A stretch of 64,000 nucleotides of DNA. Origin: Nocardiopsis ganjiahuensis DSM 45031 (GTDB taxonomy: Bacteria; Actinomycetota; Actinomycetes; Streptosporangiales; Streptosporangiaceae). The DNA is taken from contig NZ_ANBA01000014.1 in assembly GCF_000341085.1 (NCBI RefSeq), positions 248,001 to 312,000 on the forward strand, given 5' to 3'. The position numbers and the translations under genes are program-made. Numbering within the stretch: position 1 is the stretch's first letter; each line of letters begins with the position of its first letter. The notes beneath the pieces are model-generated. The model saw nothing but the letters and a program-made list of their open reading frames with translations, was not told the DNA's origin and made no database searches. Shown piece after piece: positions 1 to 8,199 of the stretch.

Positions 1-101
1 GTGTCGGCGACGACCTGACCGACGCTGGGGCAGGACGGGCGGCGGACCGGATCCTGTGGGGTGAGTTGAACCTGCCGGTCGAGGTGGTCGAAATCTCCTG
101 A
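1..101 (+). CDS. C-terminal end of a gene entering from the left, possibly a histidine-phosphatase/phosphomutase
   Basis: An open frame runs in from the left edge and stops with TGA at 99-101, giving about 32 residues that end LPVEVVEIS. No start or catalytic motif is visible, so the call rests on context. In many actinomycetes the gene directly before the DUF3090/SCO1664 pair encodes a MSMEG_4193-type putative phosphomutase of the histidine phosphatase superfamily. This identity is inference, not sequence proof. Confidence 0.4.
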   Translation, partial: VGDDLTDAGAGRAADRILWGELNLPVEVVEIS

Positions 102-182
102 ACCCGGGCGCTCCCCTCGCCCCGGTCCTCCCCGGCGCGGGCGAATCGCACCGTGCCACTGACATCCCTTAAGGTTCTAGGT

Positions 183-767
183 ATGCCCGTCTTTCAGTTC
201 AATCCGCCGGAACGGTTCGTCACCGGAACCGTGGGTCAGCCTGGGGACCGCACCTTCTTCCTCCAGGCCGTCGGTGAGGGTCGCATCACCAGTGTCGCGC
301 TGGAGAAGGCCCAGGTGGAGGCCCTGGCCACCCGTATCGAGGAGTTGCTGGAAGAGGTGCACCGACGTTTCGGGGCACCGCCGGACGACGTGACCCCGCC
401 CGAGGACGACGGACCTCTGGAGCAGCCCATCGAGCAGGACTTCCGTGTGGGCACCCTCGCCCTGGCCTGGGACGCCGAGGCGGCCCGTGTGATCATCGAG
501 GCCCAGGAGATCGACGAGACCGCCACCGAGGAGCTGGTCGAGGACGACGACGAGGAGGAACTGGAGGTCTTCGCCGAGGAGGCCCCCGCGCACCGCGACG
601 TCCTGCGCGTCTACCTCACCCCCGGCGAGGCGCGCGCCTTCGCCGGACGGGCCCTGAAGGTCGTGGCGGCGGGACGCCCCGACTGCCCGCTGTGCGGCCG
701 CCCGCTCGACCCGAACGGCCACATCTGCGCCCGGCAGAACGGCTACCGCCCGGACCGCCTGGTCTGA
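183..767 (+). CDS. DUF3090 family protein
   Basis: This 194-residue protein starts at the ATG whose product begins MPVFQFNPPERFV, the conserved opening of the DUF3090 family. A longer reading from 153 adds ten residues that do not look conserved. The C-terminal part holds a CPLCGRPLDPNGHICAR segment with two CxxC-like pairs, suggesting a small zinc knuckle. The middle is very acidic. No biochemical role is established for the family. It sits between a putative phosphatase and an SCO1664-type protein, 7 bp ahead of the latter, so the genes are probably one transcript. The family is widespread in actinobacteria, which fits a conserved chromosomal location. Confidence 0.9.
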   Translation: MPVFQFNPPERFVTGTVGQPGDRTFFLQAVGEGRITSVALEKAQVEALATRIEELLEEVHRRFGAPPDDVTPPEDDGPLEQPIEQDFRVGTLALAWDAEAARVIIEAQEIDETATEELVEDDDEEELEVFAEEAPAHRDVLRVYLTPGEARAFAGRALKVVAAGRPDCPLCGRPLDPNGHICARQNGYRPDRLV

Positions 768-774
768 GGCCTTC

Positions 775-1575
775 GTGGACGACGACACCGCCAGCCACCC
801 GAACCCGGCCGCCGTGGACCCGCCACCCGACGCCACGGGCGCCTTCGGCGGGCTCACCCCCGCCGAGGGCCTGGACCTGCTGCGCCGGGGCGAGATCAGC
901 GTGGAGGGCCGCCTGACCGCGGCCTCCAACACCACCCTGTACTGCACGGTCTCCGACGGCGTCCGTTCGGCCGTGTGCGTGTACAAACCGGTGGCGGGGG
1001 AGCGGCCCCTGTGGGACTTCCCCGACGGCACCCTGGCCGGTCGCGAGGTGTCGGCCTACGCCGTCTCCGAGGCCCTGGGGTGGGCCGTGGTGCCGCCCAC
1101 CGTCCACCGCGACGGCCCCTACGGCGAGGGCATGGTCCAGCTGTGGGTGCACGGTGACACCACGGTGGACCTGGTCGCGCTCTCCCGGGAGACCGAACAC
1201 CCGGGGCTGCGCCGGATGGCCGTCCTGGACGCGGTCATCAACAACTCCGACCGCAAGATCGGCCACCTGCTCCCCACCCCCGAGGGGCACCTGTACGGCT
1301 GCGACCACGGGGTGTCCTTCGCCGAGGACTACAAGCTGCGCACGGTCCTCTGGCAGTGGCAGGGCCGGCCCCTCACCGAGGAGGCCCTGACCGCCCTGGC
1401 CGCGGTCCGCACCCGGCTCCGCCGGCCCGACGACCCGCTGTCGGTCGAGCTGGCCGACCACCTGACCGGACCCGAGGTCTACGCGCTCCGGGCCCGGGTA
1501 GACCTGCTCATCCACCACGGCATCCACCCCTATCCGGCCCCCGACTGGCCCTCGGTCCCCTGGCCCCCGGTGTGA
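775..1575 (+). CDS. SCO1664 family protein (PI3/PI4-kinase-like fold)
   Basis: This 266-residue protein starts with GTG. Recognisable blocks are VCVYKPVAGERPLWDFP near residue 68, the EVSAYAVSEALGW segment, AVLDAVINNSDRKIGHLL near 155 and YGCDHGVSF near 174. These correspond to the Lys, catalytic Asn/Asp and metal-binding Asp regions of the phosphatidylinositol 3/4-kinase-like fold assigned to this actinobacterial family. The substrate is unknown. It follows DUF3090 closely and overlaps the next small gene by four bases, indicating an operon with translational coupling. Confidence 0.88.
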   Translation: MDDDTASHPNPAAVDPPPDATGAFGGLTPAEGLDLLRRGEISVEGRLTAASNTTLYCTVSDGVRSAVCVYKPVAGERPLWDFPDGTLAGREVSAYAVSEALGWAVVPPTVHRDGPYGEGMVQLWVHGDTTVDLVALSRETEHPGLRRMAVLDAVINNSDRKIGHLLPTPEGHLYGCDHGVSFAEDYKLRTVLWQWQGRPLTEEALTALAAVRTRLRRPDDPLSVELADHLTGPEVYALRARVDLLIHHGIHPYPAPDWPSVPWPPV

Positions 1576-1838
1576 CCGGGCGGCGCCGTGGGGCCGACTC
1601 CTCGTTGAGGAAGCGGCTGCGACGCGCGTGGGTGTTCGTGGCCTCGGCCGCGCTCGTCGGCCTCCTGGTGCTGCTCCCCGTGCCCTACCTGTTGAACGTC
1701 GTCCTCGAGGTGGAGGGCCCGTACGAGACCTGGGCCCTGTGGGGTCTCCTCGCCTGCCTGGTGTGCATCCTGCTCTTCGGACTCGTGCACGTCGCCATCG
1801 AGGTGTACGAGGCGGTGCGCGACGTCCTGCGGTCGTGA
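1572..1838 (+). CDS. small two-helix membrane protein
   Basis: An 88-residue protein starts at a GTG overlapping the stop of the preceding gene (GTGA). The N-terminus is basic (RKRLRRAW) and is followed by two hydrophobic stretches, roughly residues 21-41 and 51-71, so a double-spanning inner-membrane protein with both ends probably inside is expected. The start was chosen for the overlap and because in-frame sequence further upstream is only a shadow of the previous gene. I do not recognise a family. Its coupling suggests it is co-expressed with the SCO1664-type protein. Confidence 0.65.
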   Translation: MTGRRRGADSSLRKRLRRAWVFVASAALVGLLVLLPVPYLLNVVLEVEGPYETWALWGLLACLVCILLFGLVHVAIEVYEAVRDVLRS

Positions 1839-1990
1839 TAGCCGCCGGCTCGGGGGCGCCGGGACCCCTCGGAGGAGGCTCCCGACGGCCCGGGCGGGGC
1901 CGGTACGAGGCCCGGTGTGAGCAGTGTCAACCCCGCAACACGCTTCTACCGACTGGTAGGAATGGCGCCGGTGTCCCGAATACCTGCACA

Positions 1991-2794
1991 ATGGGGCATG
2001 TGAGCAACGAGTGGAACTACCTTTTCGACATGGACGGCGTGCTCGTACGCGAGGAGCACCTGATCCCCGGAGCGGACACGCTGATCGCGGAACTCCGCGA
2101 GCTGGGGACCCCGTTCATGGTGTTGACGAACAACTCCATCTACACCCCGCGCGATCTGCGCGCGCGGCTGCTCAACACGGGGTTGGACATCCCCGAGGAG
2201 TCCATCTGGACCTCCGCGCTGGCCACCGCCCAGTTCCTCCAGACCCAGCGCCCCGGCGGCTCGGCCTACGTGGTCGGTGAGTCGGGCCTGACCACCGCGC
2301 TGCACAACGTGGGCTACGTGATGACCGAGCGCGACCCCGACTACGTGGTCCTCGGGGAGACCCGCACCTACAGCTTCGAGGCCATCACCCGCGCGATCCG
2401 GCTCGTGCGCAACGGCGCCCGGTTCATCGCCACGAACCCCGACGAGACCGGGCCCAGCGCCGAGGGGCCGCTGCCCGCGACCGGTGCCGTCGCCGCGCTG
2501 ATCGAGAAGGCCACCGGACGGCGCCCCTACTTCGTGGGCAAGCCCAACCCGCTCATGATGCGGTCGGCGCTGCGCCGGATCGGGGCGCACTCGGAGAACA
2601 CCCTCATGGTCGGTGACCGCATGGACACCGACGTGCTCAGCGGGCTGGAGGCCGGTCTGCAGACCGTGCTGGTGCTGTCGGGGATCTCCGGCCGCGAGAC
2701 CGCCGAGGAGTTCCCCTACCGGCCCACCCGGGTGATCGAGTCGGTCAAGGAGCTCGTGGGCAACACCCAGACCCCCTTCGGTGACGAGGACTGA
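1991..2794 (+). CDS. HAD-IIA family hydrolase (NagD-like phosphatase)
   Basis: The protein has about 267 residues. It opens with the HAD motif I (LFDMDGVLV, nucleophile and acid Asp), followed by motif II Thr/Asn (VLTNNS) and, after a cap insertion, the motif III Lys region (VGKPNPLMM) and motif IV (MVGDRMDTDV). This order and the cap size are those of HAD-IIA enzymes such as NagD and p-nitrophenyl phosphatases, which remove phosphate from small phosphorylated metabolites. The physiological substrate cannot be told from sequence. Either the ATG at 1991 or the GTG at 2000 could be the start; neither has a strong ribosome site. It ends before a strong bidirectional terminator shared with convergent rbpA. 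Confidence 0.9.
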   Translation: MGHVSNEWNYLFDMDGVLVREEHLIPGADTLIAELRELGTPFMVLTNNSIYTPRDLRARLLNTGLDIPEESIWTSALATAQFLQTQRPGGSAYVVGESGLTTALHNVGYVMTERDPDYVVLGETRTYSFEAITRAIRLVRNGARFIATNPDETGPSAEGPLPATGAVAALIEKATGRRPYFVGKPNPLMMRSALRRIGAHSENTLMVGDRMDTDVLSGLEAGLQTVLVLSGISGRETAEEFPYRPTRVIESVKELVGNTQTPFGDED

Positions 2795-2845
2795 CCGGAG
2801 CGCCGACGACTGCCCGCGGCGCGCCCGGGCGGGGCTGACATGACG

Positions 2846-2878
2846 ACGGGGGCGGTGGACATGGTCCACCGCCCCCGT
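2846..2878. terminator. bidirectional intrinsic-type terminator
   Basis: A perfect 15-bp inverted repeat (ACGGGGGCGGTGGAC and its complement) with a 3-nt loop lies between the convergent HAD and rbpA stop codons. It has no long T-run, as is common in high-GC actinomycetes. Confidence 0.85.
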
Positions 2879-2891
2879 ATCCGTCGTCAGG

Positions 2892-3275
2892 TCAGGCGCT
2901 CTGCCGCTGCTTGGCGATCTCCTCGACCTTGGCCGCCTCTTCACGGCGGCGGGCGCGGAGCAGTTCCAGCCGCTCGGCGAGGACCTCTTCCAGGTCCTCC
3001 ATGCTCCGGCGCTCCAGCAGCATGTCCCAGTGGGTACGTACCGGTTTGGTGTTCTTGGGCTCCTCGCCACTGCCGTCACGGCGCCGCGCACGGTCGCCGC
3101 AGAAGCGGCATTCCCATTCGGCGGGGATCTCGGCCTCGGTCGCGAAGGTGACCGAGAAGCGGTGACCCCGGGTGCAGTCGTAGGTGACTTCCTGCCGGGG
3201 AGCCAGGTCGGTGTTGCGGTCGTTCTCGTAGCTCGTCGCCCCGAGCCGTGTGCCGCGAAGTGCTCGCTCGGCCAT
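2892..3275 (-). CDS. rbpA: RNA polymerase-binding protein RbpA
   Basis: This 127-residue protein begins MAERALRGTRLG and contains the zinc-binding core (YDCTRGHRF near residue 32, ECRFCGD near 56) and the sigma-binding C-terminal helix (THWDMLLERRSMEDLEEVL). RbpA is an actinobacterial transcription factor that binds the principal sigma factor and RNA polymerase and stabilises open complexes. Length and motifs match the family. The start at 3275 has a GGAGG ribosome site; an upstream in-frame extension to 3488 is not conserved. A SigR-type promoter lies 43 nt upstream, matching the known thiol-oxidative-stress control of rbpA in Streptomyces. Confidence 0.95.
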   Translation of the reverse strand: MAERALRGTRLGATSYENDRNTDLAPRQEVTYDCTRGHRFSVTFATEAEIPAEWECRFCGDRARRRDGSGEEPKNTKPVRTHWDMLLERRSMEDLEEVLAERLELLRARRREEAAKVEEIAKQRQSA

Positions 3276-3317
3276 CGTGTGGGTGCCTCCAGGCGCTTGT
3301 GCGGTCTCGCGGGGTGT

Positions 3318-3343
3318 AACGCGTCGGTCCACGTCAAGATTCC
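3318..3343 (-). promoter_or_regulatory. SigR-type promoter for rbpA
   Basis: Read on the minus strand the site is GGAAT, exactly 18 nt, then GTT, which is the consensus of the SigR (SigH) disulfide-stress sigma factor. The -10 element ends 43 nt before the rbpA start codon. In Streptomyces coelicolor rbpA is a known SigR target, so motif, spacing and gene agree. Confidence 0.75.
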
Positions 3344-3942
3344 CCGCTGACCTGAGGTCGAACCACTCCGGCGGGCGCGGGACCCCGTCTGCGCCACGAG
3401 AACCTGCGTCACCGAGCCCTCCGGCGCGTGTGACCTGCACCACTCTAGGGGCTCGTTCCCGAAAGTCCCGACACCCACCCCGACACACCCCTCCCGCGCT
3501 TCCCGGCCACCCGCGGACGGGTCCGGGCGGGTTCGGACGAGAAGTGTCCCGAACCGGTGCCCTCCCGGACCCCGGACTTCGGTCGGAAGATTTCCGGGTC
3601 GCTGATTCCTTGTGTGTCCGCGCAGTTCAAGATATGTGGAGCGGGATTCGGACAAGGGTTTCGGTGGTTGTGCGGCCCGGTCGTCCGCAGGTAGCCGGGG
3701 CGCGGGATCCCCTGCCCTGTAGGAGCTGTGTTCGTCGCCCGGATAACAAATTCATCGTTCATTGTTCTGACATAGGCGACAGATGAACAAGATGGTATGT
3801 TGACTCGCTGTGTGCAGAAAAAGGCTGGTCGAGACAATTTGACCGCCTATTCAACGCACCTTCGCACGTGGATTGCCGGTGCTTGTTCGGCGTGCCCTTC
3901 GGCGTGTGCAAGGAGTGACGACGCGGCCGGACGTGGAGCACC
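3344..3942. other. intergenic region between rbpA and the conservon
   Basis: About 600 bases between divergent genes carry no credible gene; open frames here lack family features and ribosome sites. The stretch 3735-3850 is distinctly AT-richer than its surroundings and is the most likely place for the conservon promoter, but I could not assign -35/-10 boxes with confidence. Confidence 0.5.
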
Positions 3943-5295
3943 ATGACTGACGAATCCCCCCGATCCCCCGGAGTGCTGCCGCCGGGGTCCACCACCTCAC
4001 GATGGCTCCTCCTCCTGGTCCCGGTCCTGCCGGCCTGGGGCTGGGCGGTCTGGGCCACCTACCCCGACGGGCTGCTGCCGGTCCTGGTCGCCGGAGGGGT
4101 CGTCCTCCTGCTGGTCCTGGCCACGGCCCTCCTCCTGGGACACCGGGACCGCCGGATCGCCGAACTCCGCGCCCAGGTCGAGGCGGCGCGCGCCGAGACC
4201 GCGGCCCTGGCCGAGGAACACCTTCCCGCCCTGGTCGCGCAGTTGCGCTCCGGCGATTCCGCCGACACCGTCCTGCACCGGATGCCCGCCGTGGACGATC
4301 CGGCGAGCGCGGCGGTCCTGAAGGTCGTCGCCGAGGAGATCTCCGCCGCCGAACGCCGCCGCTCCGCCGCCATGGCCGCCTGCGCCACCGCCGCGGGCCG
4401 GGTCCAGGCACTGACCACCACCATGCTCGCGGACCTGCGCCAGATGCAGGAGCGCCACGGTGACGGCAGCGCCGGTTCCGACGTCCTCGGCGACCTCATG
4501 CAGCTGGACCACACCACCGCCCAGACCGGTCGGGTCGCCGACAGCATCGCGATCCTCACCGGCGCGCGTTCGGGCCGCCGGTGGGGCCGCGCCATCCCCA
4601 TGGAGAGCATCCTGCGCGGCGCGATGAGCCGGATCGGCGCCTACCAGCGGGTGCGCACCCACAGCTTCTCCCACCTGGCGGTCGCCGGGTTCGCGGCCGA
4701 GGGGGTCATCCACGCGCTTGCCGAGATCCTCGACAACGCCGCCAAGTTCTCCCCGCCCACCGCCGAGGTGCACGTCCACGTGGAGGAGGTCCAGGCCGGG
4801 ATCGCCGTCATGGTCGAGGACGGCGGCCTGGTCATGGGCGAGGAGGCCCTGCGCCGGGCCCGCCACGCGGTTCGGAGCGGGCTCGACATCACCACCATCT
4901 CCGGCACGCGCCTGGGCCTGTCTGTCGTCGGCCAGATCGCCCACCGCTACGGTCTCGAAGTCTCCTTCCGCTCCTCCTCCAGGGGCGGCACGGCTGTGGT
5001 CCTGCTCCTGCCCCAGCGCATCATCAAACCGCAGTCCGCCCCCACCGCACCCCGGCCGATCACCGTCGCGGAGACCCCCACCCGCGAGTCGGAGGCCCCT
5101 CCCGCCGACTCCGCGCCCGCACCCAGGGCGGAGAACGGCCTGCCCATGCGGCGCCGAGGACAGGCGCTCGCCGCGGCGGAGCGGACCCGGCCCGTCCCCA
5201 AGGACACCGGTCCCCCCACCTCGGCGAAGGGGTTCGGCGCGTTCCGCTCCGCGGTACGCGGCCAGGGGCCGACCGACTCACCGAAGGAAGCATGA
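3943..5295 (+). CDS. cvnA: conservon CvnA: membrane sensor with HATPase domain
   Basis: This 450-residue protein has two transmembrane helices (about residues 20-38 and 45-64), a coiled/alpha-helical region rich in Ala and Glu, and a histidine-kinase-like ATPase domain (N-box ILDNAAKFSPP near 263, GTRLGLSVVGQIAHRYG near 325, G-box GGTAVVLLLP). The C-terminal tail is Pro-rich and disordered. It lacks a clear phosphoacceptor His box, as is typical of CvnA. Conservons are four-gene sensor modules in which A, B, C and D form a membrane complex compared to eukaryotic G-protein signalling. GGAG lies 7 nt before the ATG. The gene overlaps cvnB by ATGA. Confidence 0.93.
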   Translation: MTDESPRSPGVLPPGSTTSRWLLLLVPVLPAWGWAVWATYPDGLLPVLVAGGVVLLLVLATALLLGHRDRRIAELRAQVEAARAETAALAEEHLPALVAQLRSGDSADTVLHRMPAVDDPASAAVLKVVAEEISAAERRRSAAMAACATAAGRVQALTTTMLADLRQMQERHGDGSAGSDVLGDLMQLDHTTAQTGRVADSIAILTGARSGRRWGRAIPMESILRGAMSRIGAYQRVRTHSFSHLAVAGFAAEGVIHALAEILDNAAKFSPPTAEVHVHVEEVQAGIAVMVEDGGLVMGEEALRRARHAVRSGLDITTISGTRLGLSVVGQIAHRYGLEVSFRSSSRGGTAVVLLLPQRIIKPQSAPTAPRPITVAETPTRESEAPPADSAPAPRAENGLPMRRRGQALAAAERTRPVPKDTGPPTSAKGFGAFRSAVRGQGPTDSPKEA

Positions 5296-5699
5296 TGGAC
5301 CTCAAGACGCTGACCTGGTTGCTCGAAGGCCTCCTGGAACGCACGCCGGGCACACGGCACGCGCTCGTACTCTCCCGCGACGGGCTCAAGCTGTGCCACA
5401 GCCCGGGCCTCGGGACCGACAGCGCCGACCACCTCGCCGCCATCGCGGCCGGGGTGCAGAGCCTGGCGCACAGCGCCTCGGTGGAGTTCGGGGACGGCCG
5501 GGGCGGCGTCCGCCAGGCGATGGCCGAGTTCTACGGCGGTCTGCTGTTCATCGTCGAGGCCGGCCACGGCACCCACCTCGCGGTCATCACCGACAGCGAG
5601 GCCGAACCGGGCCTGGTCGGCCACAACATGAACGAACTGGTCGAGCAGATGGGCGAGTACCTGACCACGCCGCCCCGAGCCGGGGCCGAGACGGCATGA
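5292..5699 (+). CDS. cvnB: conservon CvnB: roadblock/LC7 domain protein
   Basis: This 135-residue single-domain roadblock/LC7 protein contains HALVLSRDGLKLCHSPGL near residue 22 and the EFGDGRGGVRQAMAEFYGG segment. Roadblock proteins bind small GTPases, so CvnB is expected to contact CvnD and the CvnA sensor. The start is the ATG overlapping the cvnA stop; a second ATG three bases later is equally possible. It overlaps cvnC by ATGA, so translation of all conservon genes is probably coupled. Confidence 0.93.
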   Translation: MMDLKTLTWLLEGLLERTPGTRHALVLSRDGLKLCHSPGLGTDSADHLAAIAAGVQSLAHSASVEFGDGRGGVRQAMAEFYGGLLFIVEAGHGTHLAVITDSEAEPGLVGHNMNELVEQMGEYLTTPPRAGAETA

Positions 5700-6052
5700 G
5701 CCCGCACCGCGGGGAGAGCCCTGACCGGCTCTACGTCATCACCTCGGGCCGCAGCAGCGGAGCCGACGACTCCCTGGACGCCGTGACGCTCATCGTCTCC
5801 GAGAGCGCCCCCGCGCCCGGGATGCAGTCCGAGCACGCCGACATCCTGCGCCTGTGCGTGAGCCCCATGGCGGTGGTGGAGGTCGCCGCCCACCTGCGTC
5901 TGCCCGTGACGGTCGTGCGCATCCTGCTCACCGACCTCATCGACACCGGTCAGGTGACCGCACGCCACCCGGCCCCCGCGCCCTCCCCGGCGCACCCGCT
6001 CGCCTCCCCGGACGTGTTGGAGAAGGTGCTCGTTGCACTCCACAACCTCTGA
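5696..6052 (+). CDS. cvnC: conservon CvnC: DUF742 protein
   Basis: This 118-residue DUF742 protein opens with RLYVITSGRS near residue 11 and carries the conserved winged-helix-like segment ILRLCVSPMAVVEVAAHL and VTVVRILLTDLIDTGQV. The family is the third component of conservons and has no known enzymatic activity; it is thought to bridge the membrane kinase-like CvnA and the GTPase CvnD. The start overlaps the cvnB stop and its end overlaps the cvnD start by 20 nt. Confidence 0.93.
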   Translation: MSPHRGESPDRLYVITSGRSSGADDSLDAVTLIVSESAPAPGMQSEHADILRLCVSPMAVVEVAAHLRLPVTVVRILLTDLIDTGQVTARHPAPAPSPAHPLASPDVLEKVLVALHNL

Positions 6053-6647
6053 ACCCGCGCATGTGAACGAACCGGTCGCCCCACTCGCGGCCGGTACGGA
6101 ACAGGCCCTCAAGATCGCCGTCGTCGGCGGTTTCGGGGTCGGCAAGACCACCATGGTCCGCTCGGTCAGCGAGATCCGTCCGCTCACCACCGAGGAGACG
6201 ATGTCCCAGGCGGGAGCCGGGGTCGACGACAACAACGGAGTCGAGGGCAAACGCACCACCACCGTCGCCTTCGACTTCGGCCGCATCACCCTGGACGAGA
6301 CCTCGGTCCTCTACCTGTTCGGCGCGCCCGGGCAGGAGCGCTTCTGGTTCCTGTGGGACCGGCTGTTCACCGGTGCCCTGGGCGCCGTGGTCCTCGTCGA
6401 CACCCGCCGGCTCCAGGACTGCTTCTACGCCATCGACCGCCTGGAGGCCCAGGGAACCCCCTTCGTGGTGGCGCACAACGACTTCGGCGAGACCGAGCAC
6501 TCCCTGGAGGACGTGCGCGCGGCCCTGGACCTGGATCCGGACATTCCGCTGATCCGGTGTGACGCCCGCGAACGCGCGTCCGCCAAGAAGGTCCTCATCG
6601 AGCTCGTGCACCACGTCCGGTTCCTGATCACGAAAGGCGCCCGATGA
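6033..6647 (+). CDS. cvnD: conservon CvnD: GTP-binding protein
   Basis: This is a Ras-like GTPase of up to 204 residues. The P-loop is GGFGVGKTT near residue 32, the switch/Walker B segment LFGAPGQERF near 95, and the base-recognition region VAHNDFGE near 147. CvnD proteins bind and hydrolyse GTP and act as the switch of the conservon. Two starts are possible: TTG 6033, preceded by GGAGAAGG, or GTG 6063, which lacks a ribosome site; I chose the former. The gene overlaps the following P450 gene by ATGA, tying the GTPase switch to the P450s. Confidence 0.92.
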   Translation: MHSTTSEPAHVNEPVAPLAAGTEQALKIAVVGGFGVGKTTMVRSVSEIRPLTTEETMSQAGAGVDDNNGVEGKRTTTVAFDFGRITLDETSVLYLFGAPGQERFWFLWDRLFTGALGAVVLVDTRRLQDCFYAIDRLEAQGTPFVVAHNDFGETEHSLEDVRAALDLDPDIPLIRCDARERASAKKVLIELVHHVRFLITKGAR

Positions 6648-7861
6648 GCGGTTGCCCGGTCCAGCTGTACGGTCCCGAGTTCCAGATCGACCCGGGGAGC
6701 CTCTACGAGAAGATGCGTGCCGAACACGGCCCGGTCGTGCCGGTCACCATGGAGGGCGGCGTACCCGCCTGGCTGGTGGTCGGATACCGGGAGCTGCACC
6801 ACGTCCTCAACAGCCCCGGGGTGTTCGCCCGCAGTTCCCGCCACTGGAACGCCTGGGACCTGGTCCCCGAGAACTGGCCGATGCTGCCGATGGTCATGAG
6901 GCGGCCCACGGTGCTCTACTCGGAGGGCGAGGAGCACCGCCGCCGAGCCGGCGCGGTGAGCGACGCCCTGGCCGGGACCGACCTCCACGAACTGCGCGCG
7001 ACCGCCGCGCGTATGGCGGACCAGCTCATCGACTCCTTCTGTGCCACCGCGGGCACGGACCTGCGCACCTCCTACACCGCGCGGCTCCCCGCCCTCGTCC
7101 TCAGCTGGATGTACGGGCTGGACGACGTGCGCGGCGACCACCTCGCCGAGGTCATGACCACGATGATCGACGGCGGCCCCGACGCGATGGTGGCCCAGCG
7201 CTCCCTGATGGCCGCCATGGGCGAGCTCGTCGCCGAACGCCGTGCCAGGCCCGGGCCCGACGTGGTCTCCCGCCTGCTCGCCCACCCCGCCGGGTACTCC
7301 GACGAGGAAGCGGTGCCCGAGCTGATCGTGGTGTTGGGCGGGGGGAACCAGCCGACCGCCGAGTGGCTGGGCAACGCGCTCCGGCTCATGTTCACCGACG
7401 AGCGGTTCGGCGCCTCCATCGCCGGGGCCCGCAACAGCGTGCAGGAGGCCCTCAACGAGGTCCTGTGGGAGGACACCCCCACGCAGATCCACGCGGGACG
7501 GTACGCCCTGCACGACGTGGAGCTGGCCGGACAGACCATCCGCCGGGGAGACCTGGTGCTCCTGGGGATCTCCGGCGCGAACCGGGACCCGAGCGTGCGC
7601 TCCAGCGGCGCCAAAATCGGCGACCTCGGCAGCCAGGCCCACCTGTCCTTCTCGCACGGCCCCCACCAGTGCCCCTACCCGGCTCGGGAGATCGCCGAGA
7701 TCATCGCCGTCACCGGGGTCGAGGTTCTCGTCGACCGCCTCCCCGACATCGAGCTGGCCATTCCCGAGGACGAGCTCAGGTGGCGGCCCTCCCCGTGGGT
7801 GCGGGGGGTCGCGTCCCTCCCGGTCACCTTCACCCCTACCACCCCCCAGGGAGCCCGCTGA
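6644..7861 (+). CDS. CYP157-like cytochrome P450 (conservon-linked, first copy)
   Basis: This 405-residue P450-fold protein starts inside the cvnD stop. The heme-ligand region is FSHGPHQCPYPARE, with Cys near residue 343, but the usual Gly two residues after the Cys is Tyr. The K-helix motif ExxR is replaced by EVLW near residue 271. A W in place of the Arg is the hallmark of the CYP157 family, which is found in Streptomyces conservons beside CYP154 members. Whether it is a catalyst or a heme-containing signalling component is unknown. It is about as long as bacterial P450s usually are. A near paralogue lies at 9481-10695. Confidence 0.88.
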   Translation: MSGCPVQLYGPEFQIDPGSLYEKMRAEHGPVVPVTMEGGVPAWLVVGYRELHHVLNSPGVFARSSRHWNAWDLVPENWPMLPMVMRRPTVLYSEGEEHRRRAGAVSDALAGTDLHELRATAARMADQLIDSFCATAGTDLRTSYTARLPALVLSWMYGLDDVRGDHLAEVMTTMIDGGPDAMVAQRSLMAAMGELVAERRARPGPDVVSRLLAHPAGYSDEEAVPELIVVLGGGNQPTAEWLGNALRLMFTDERFGASIAGARNSVQEALNEVLWEDTPTQIHAGRYALHDVELAGQTIRRGDLVLLGISGANRDPSVRSSGAKIGDLGSQAHLSFSHGPHQCPYPAREIAEIIAVTGVEVLVDRLPDIELAIPEDELRWRPSPWVRGVASLPVTFTPTTPQGAR

Positions 7862-8199
7862 TGTCCCGCCCCCTACGCCACGGTCTTTTCCCGAACTCCC
7901 GCAGCCGGGTCACCGGCCCCGACCGGCACTCCGCGGTCCCGCGCCCGTAGACACCCGCCCCTGCCGGAAGCGGGCCTCGTCCTGCCGACGCCCTCCGAGC
8001 GCTTCCGGGGTCGAAGGACGGCGGTCGCCGGCGGGGAACCGGAGCGCGGCCCCTCGATCCCGGCCGACAGCCCCGAGGAGTGCCCGGCCCCGCCGGGCCC
8101 GTAGGAACCGGCCGGTCCACGCCACCCCACGACAAGCCCTGCCCCGCACCACGGGCGGGCGCACCCCCTTCCCCATCCGCACCCCCGAGGAGATACCCG
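7862..8199 (+). other. 338-bp spacer between the first P450 pair
   Basis: In the second P450 pair the CYP154-like start overlaps the CYP157-like stop directly, but here 338 bases intervene. The spacer begins with an ATG overlapping the upstream stop and a 29-codon frame (7861-7950) whose first four codons resemble the true CYP154-like start at 8200. The remainder is GC-rich and shows no family signature. It looks like an insertion or a separated relic; I see no functional element apart from GAGGAG before 8200. Confidence 0.45.

Noticed and set aside
1946..3655. 569-codon minus-strand frame
   Set aside because: It spans HAD and rbpA in the wrong frame; the real genes explain the region.
3445..3837. 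Small open frames between rbpA and cvnA
   Set aside because: No ribosome site, no family resemblance and poor codon bias; the stretch is better read as promoter DNA.
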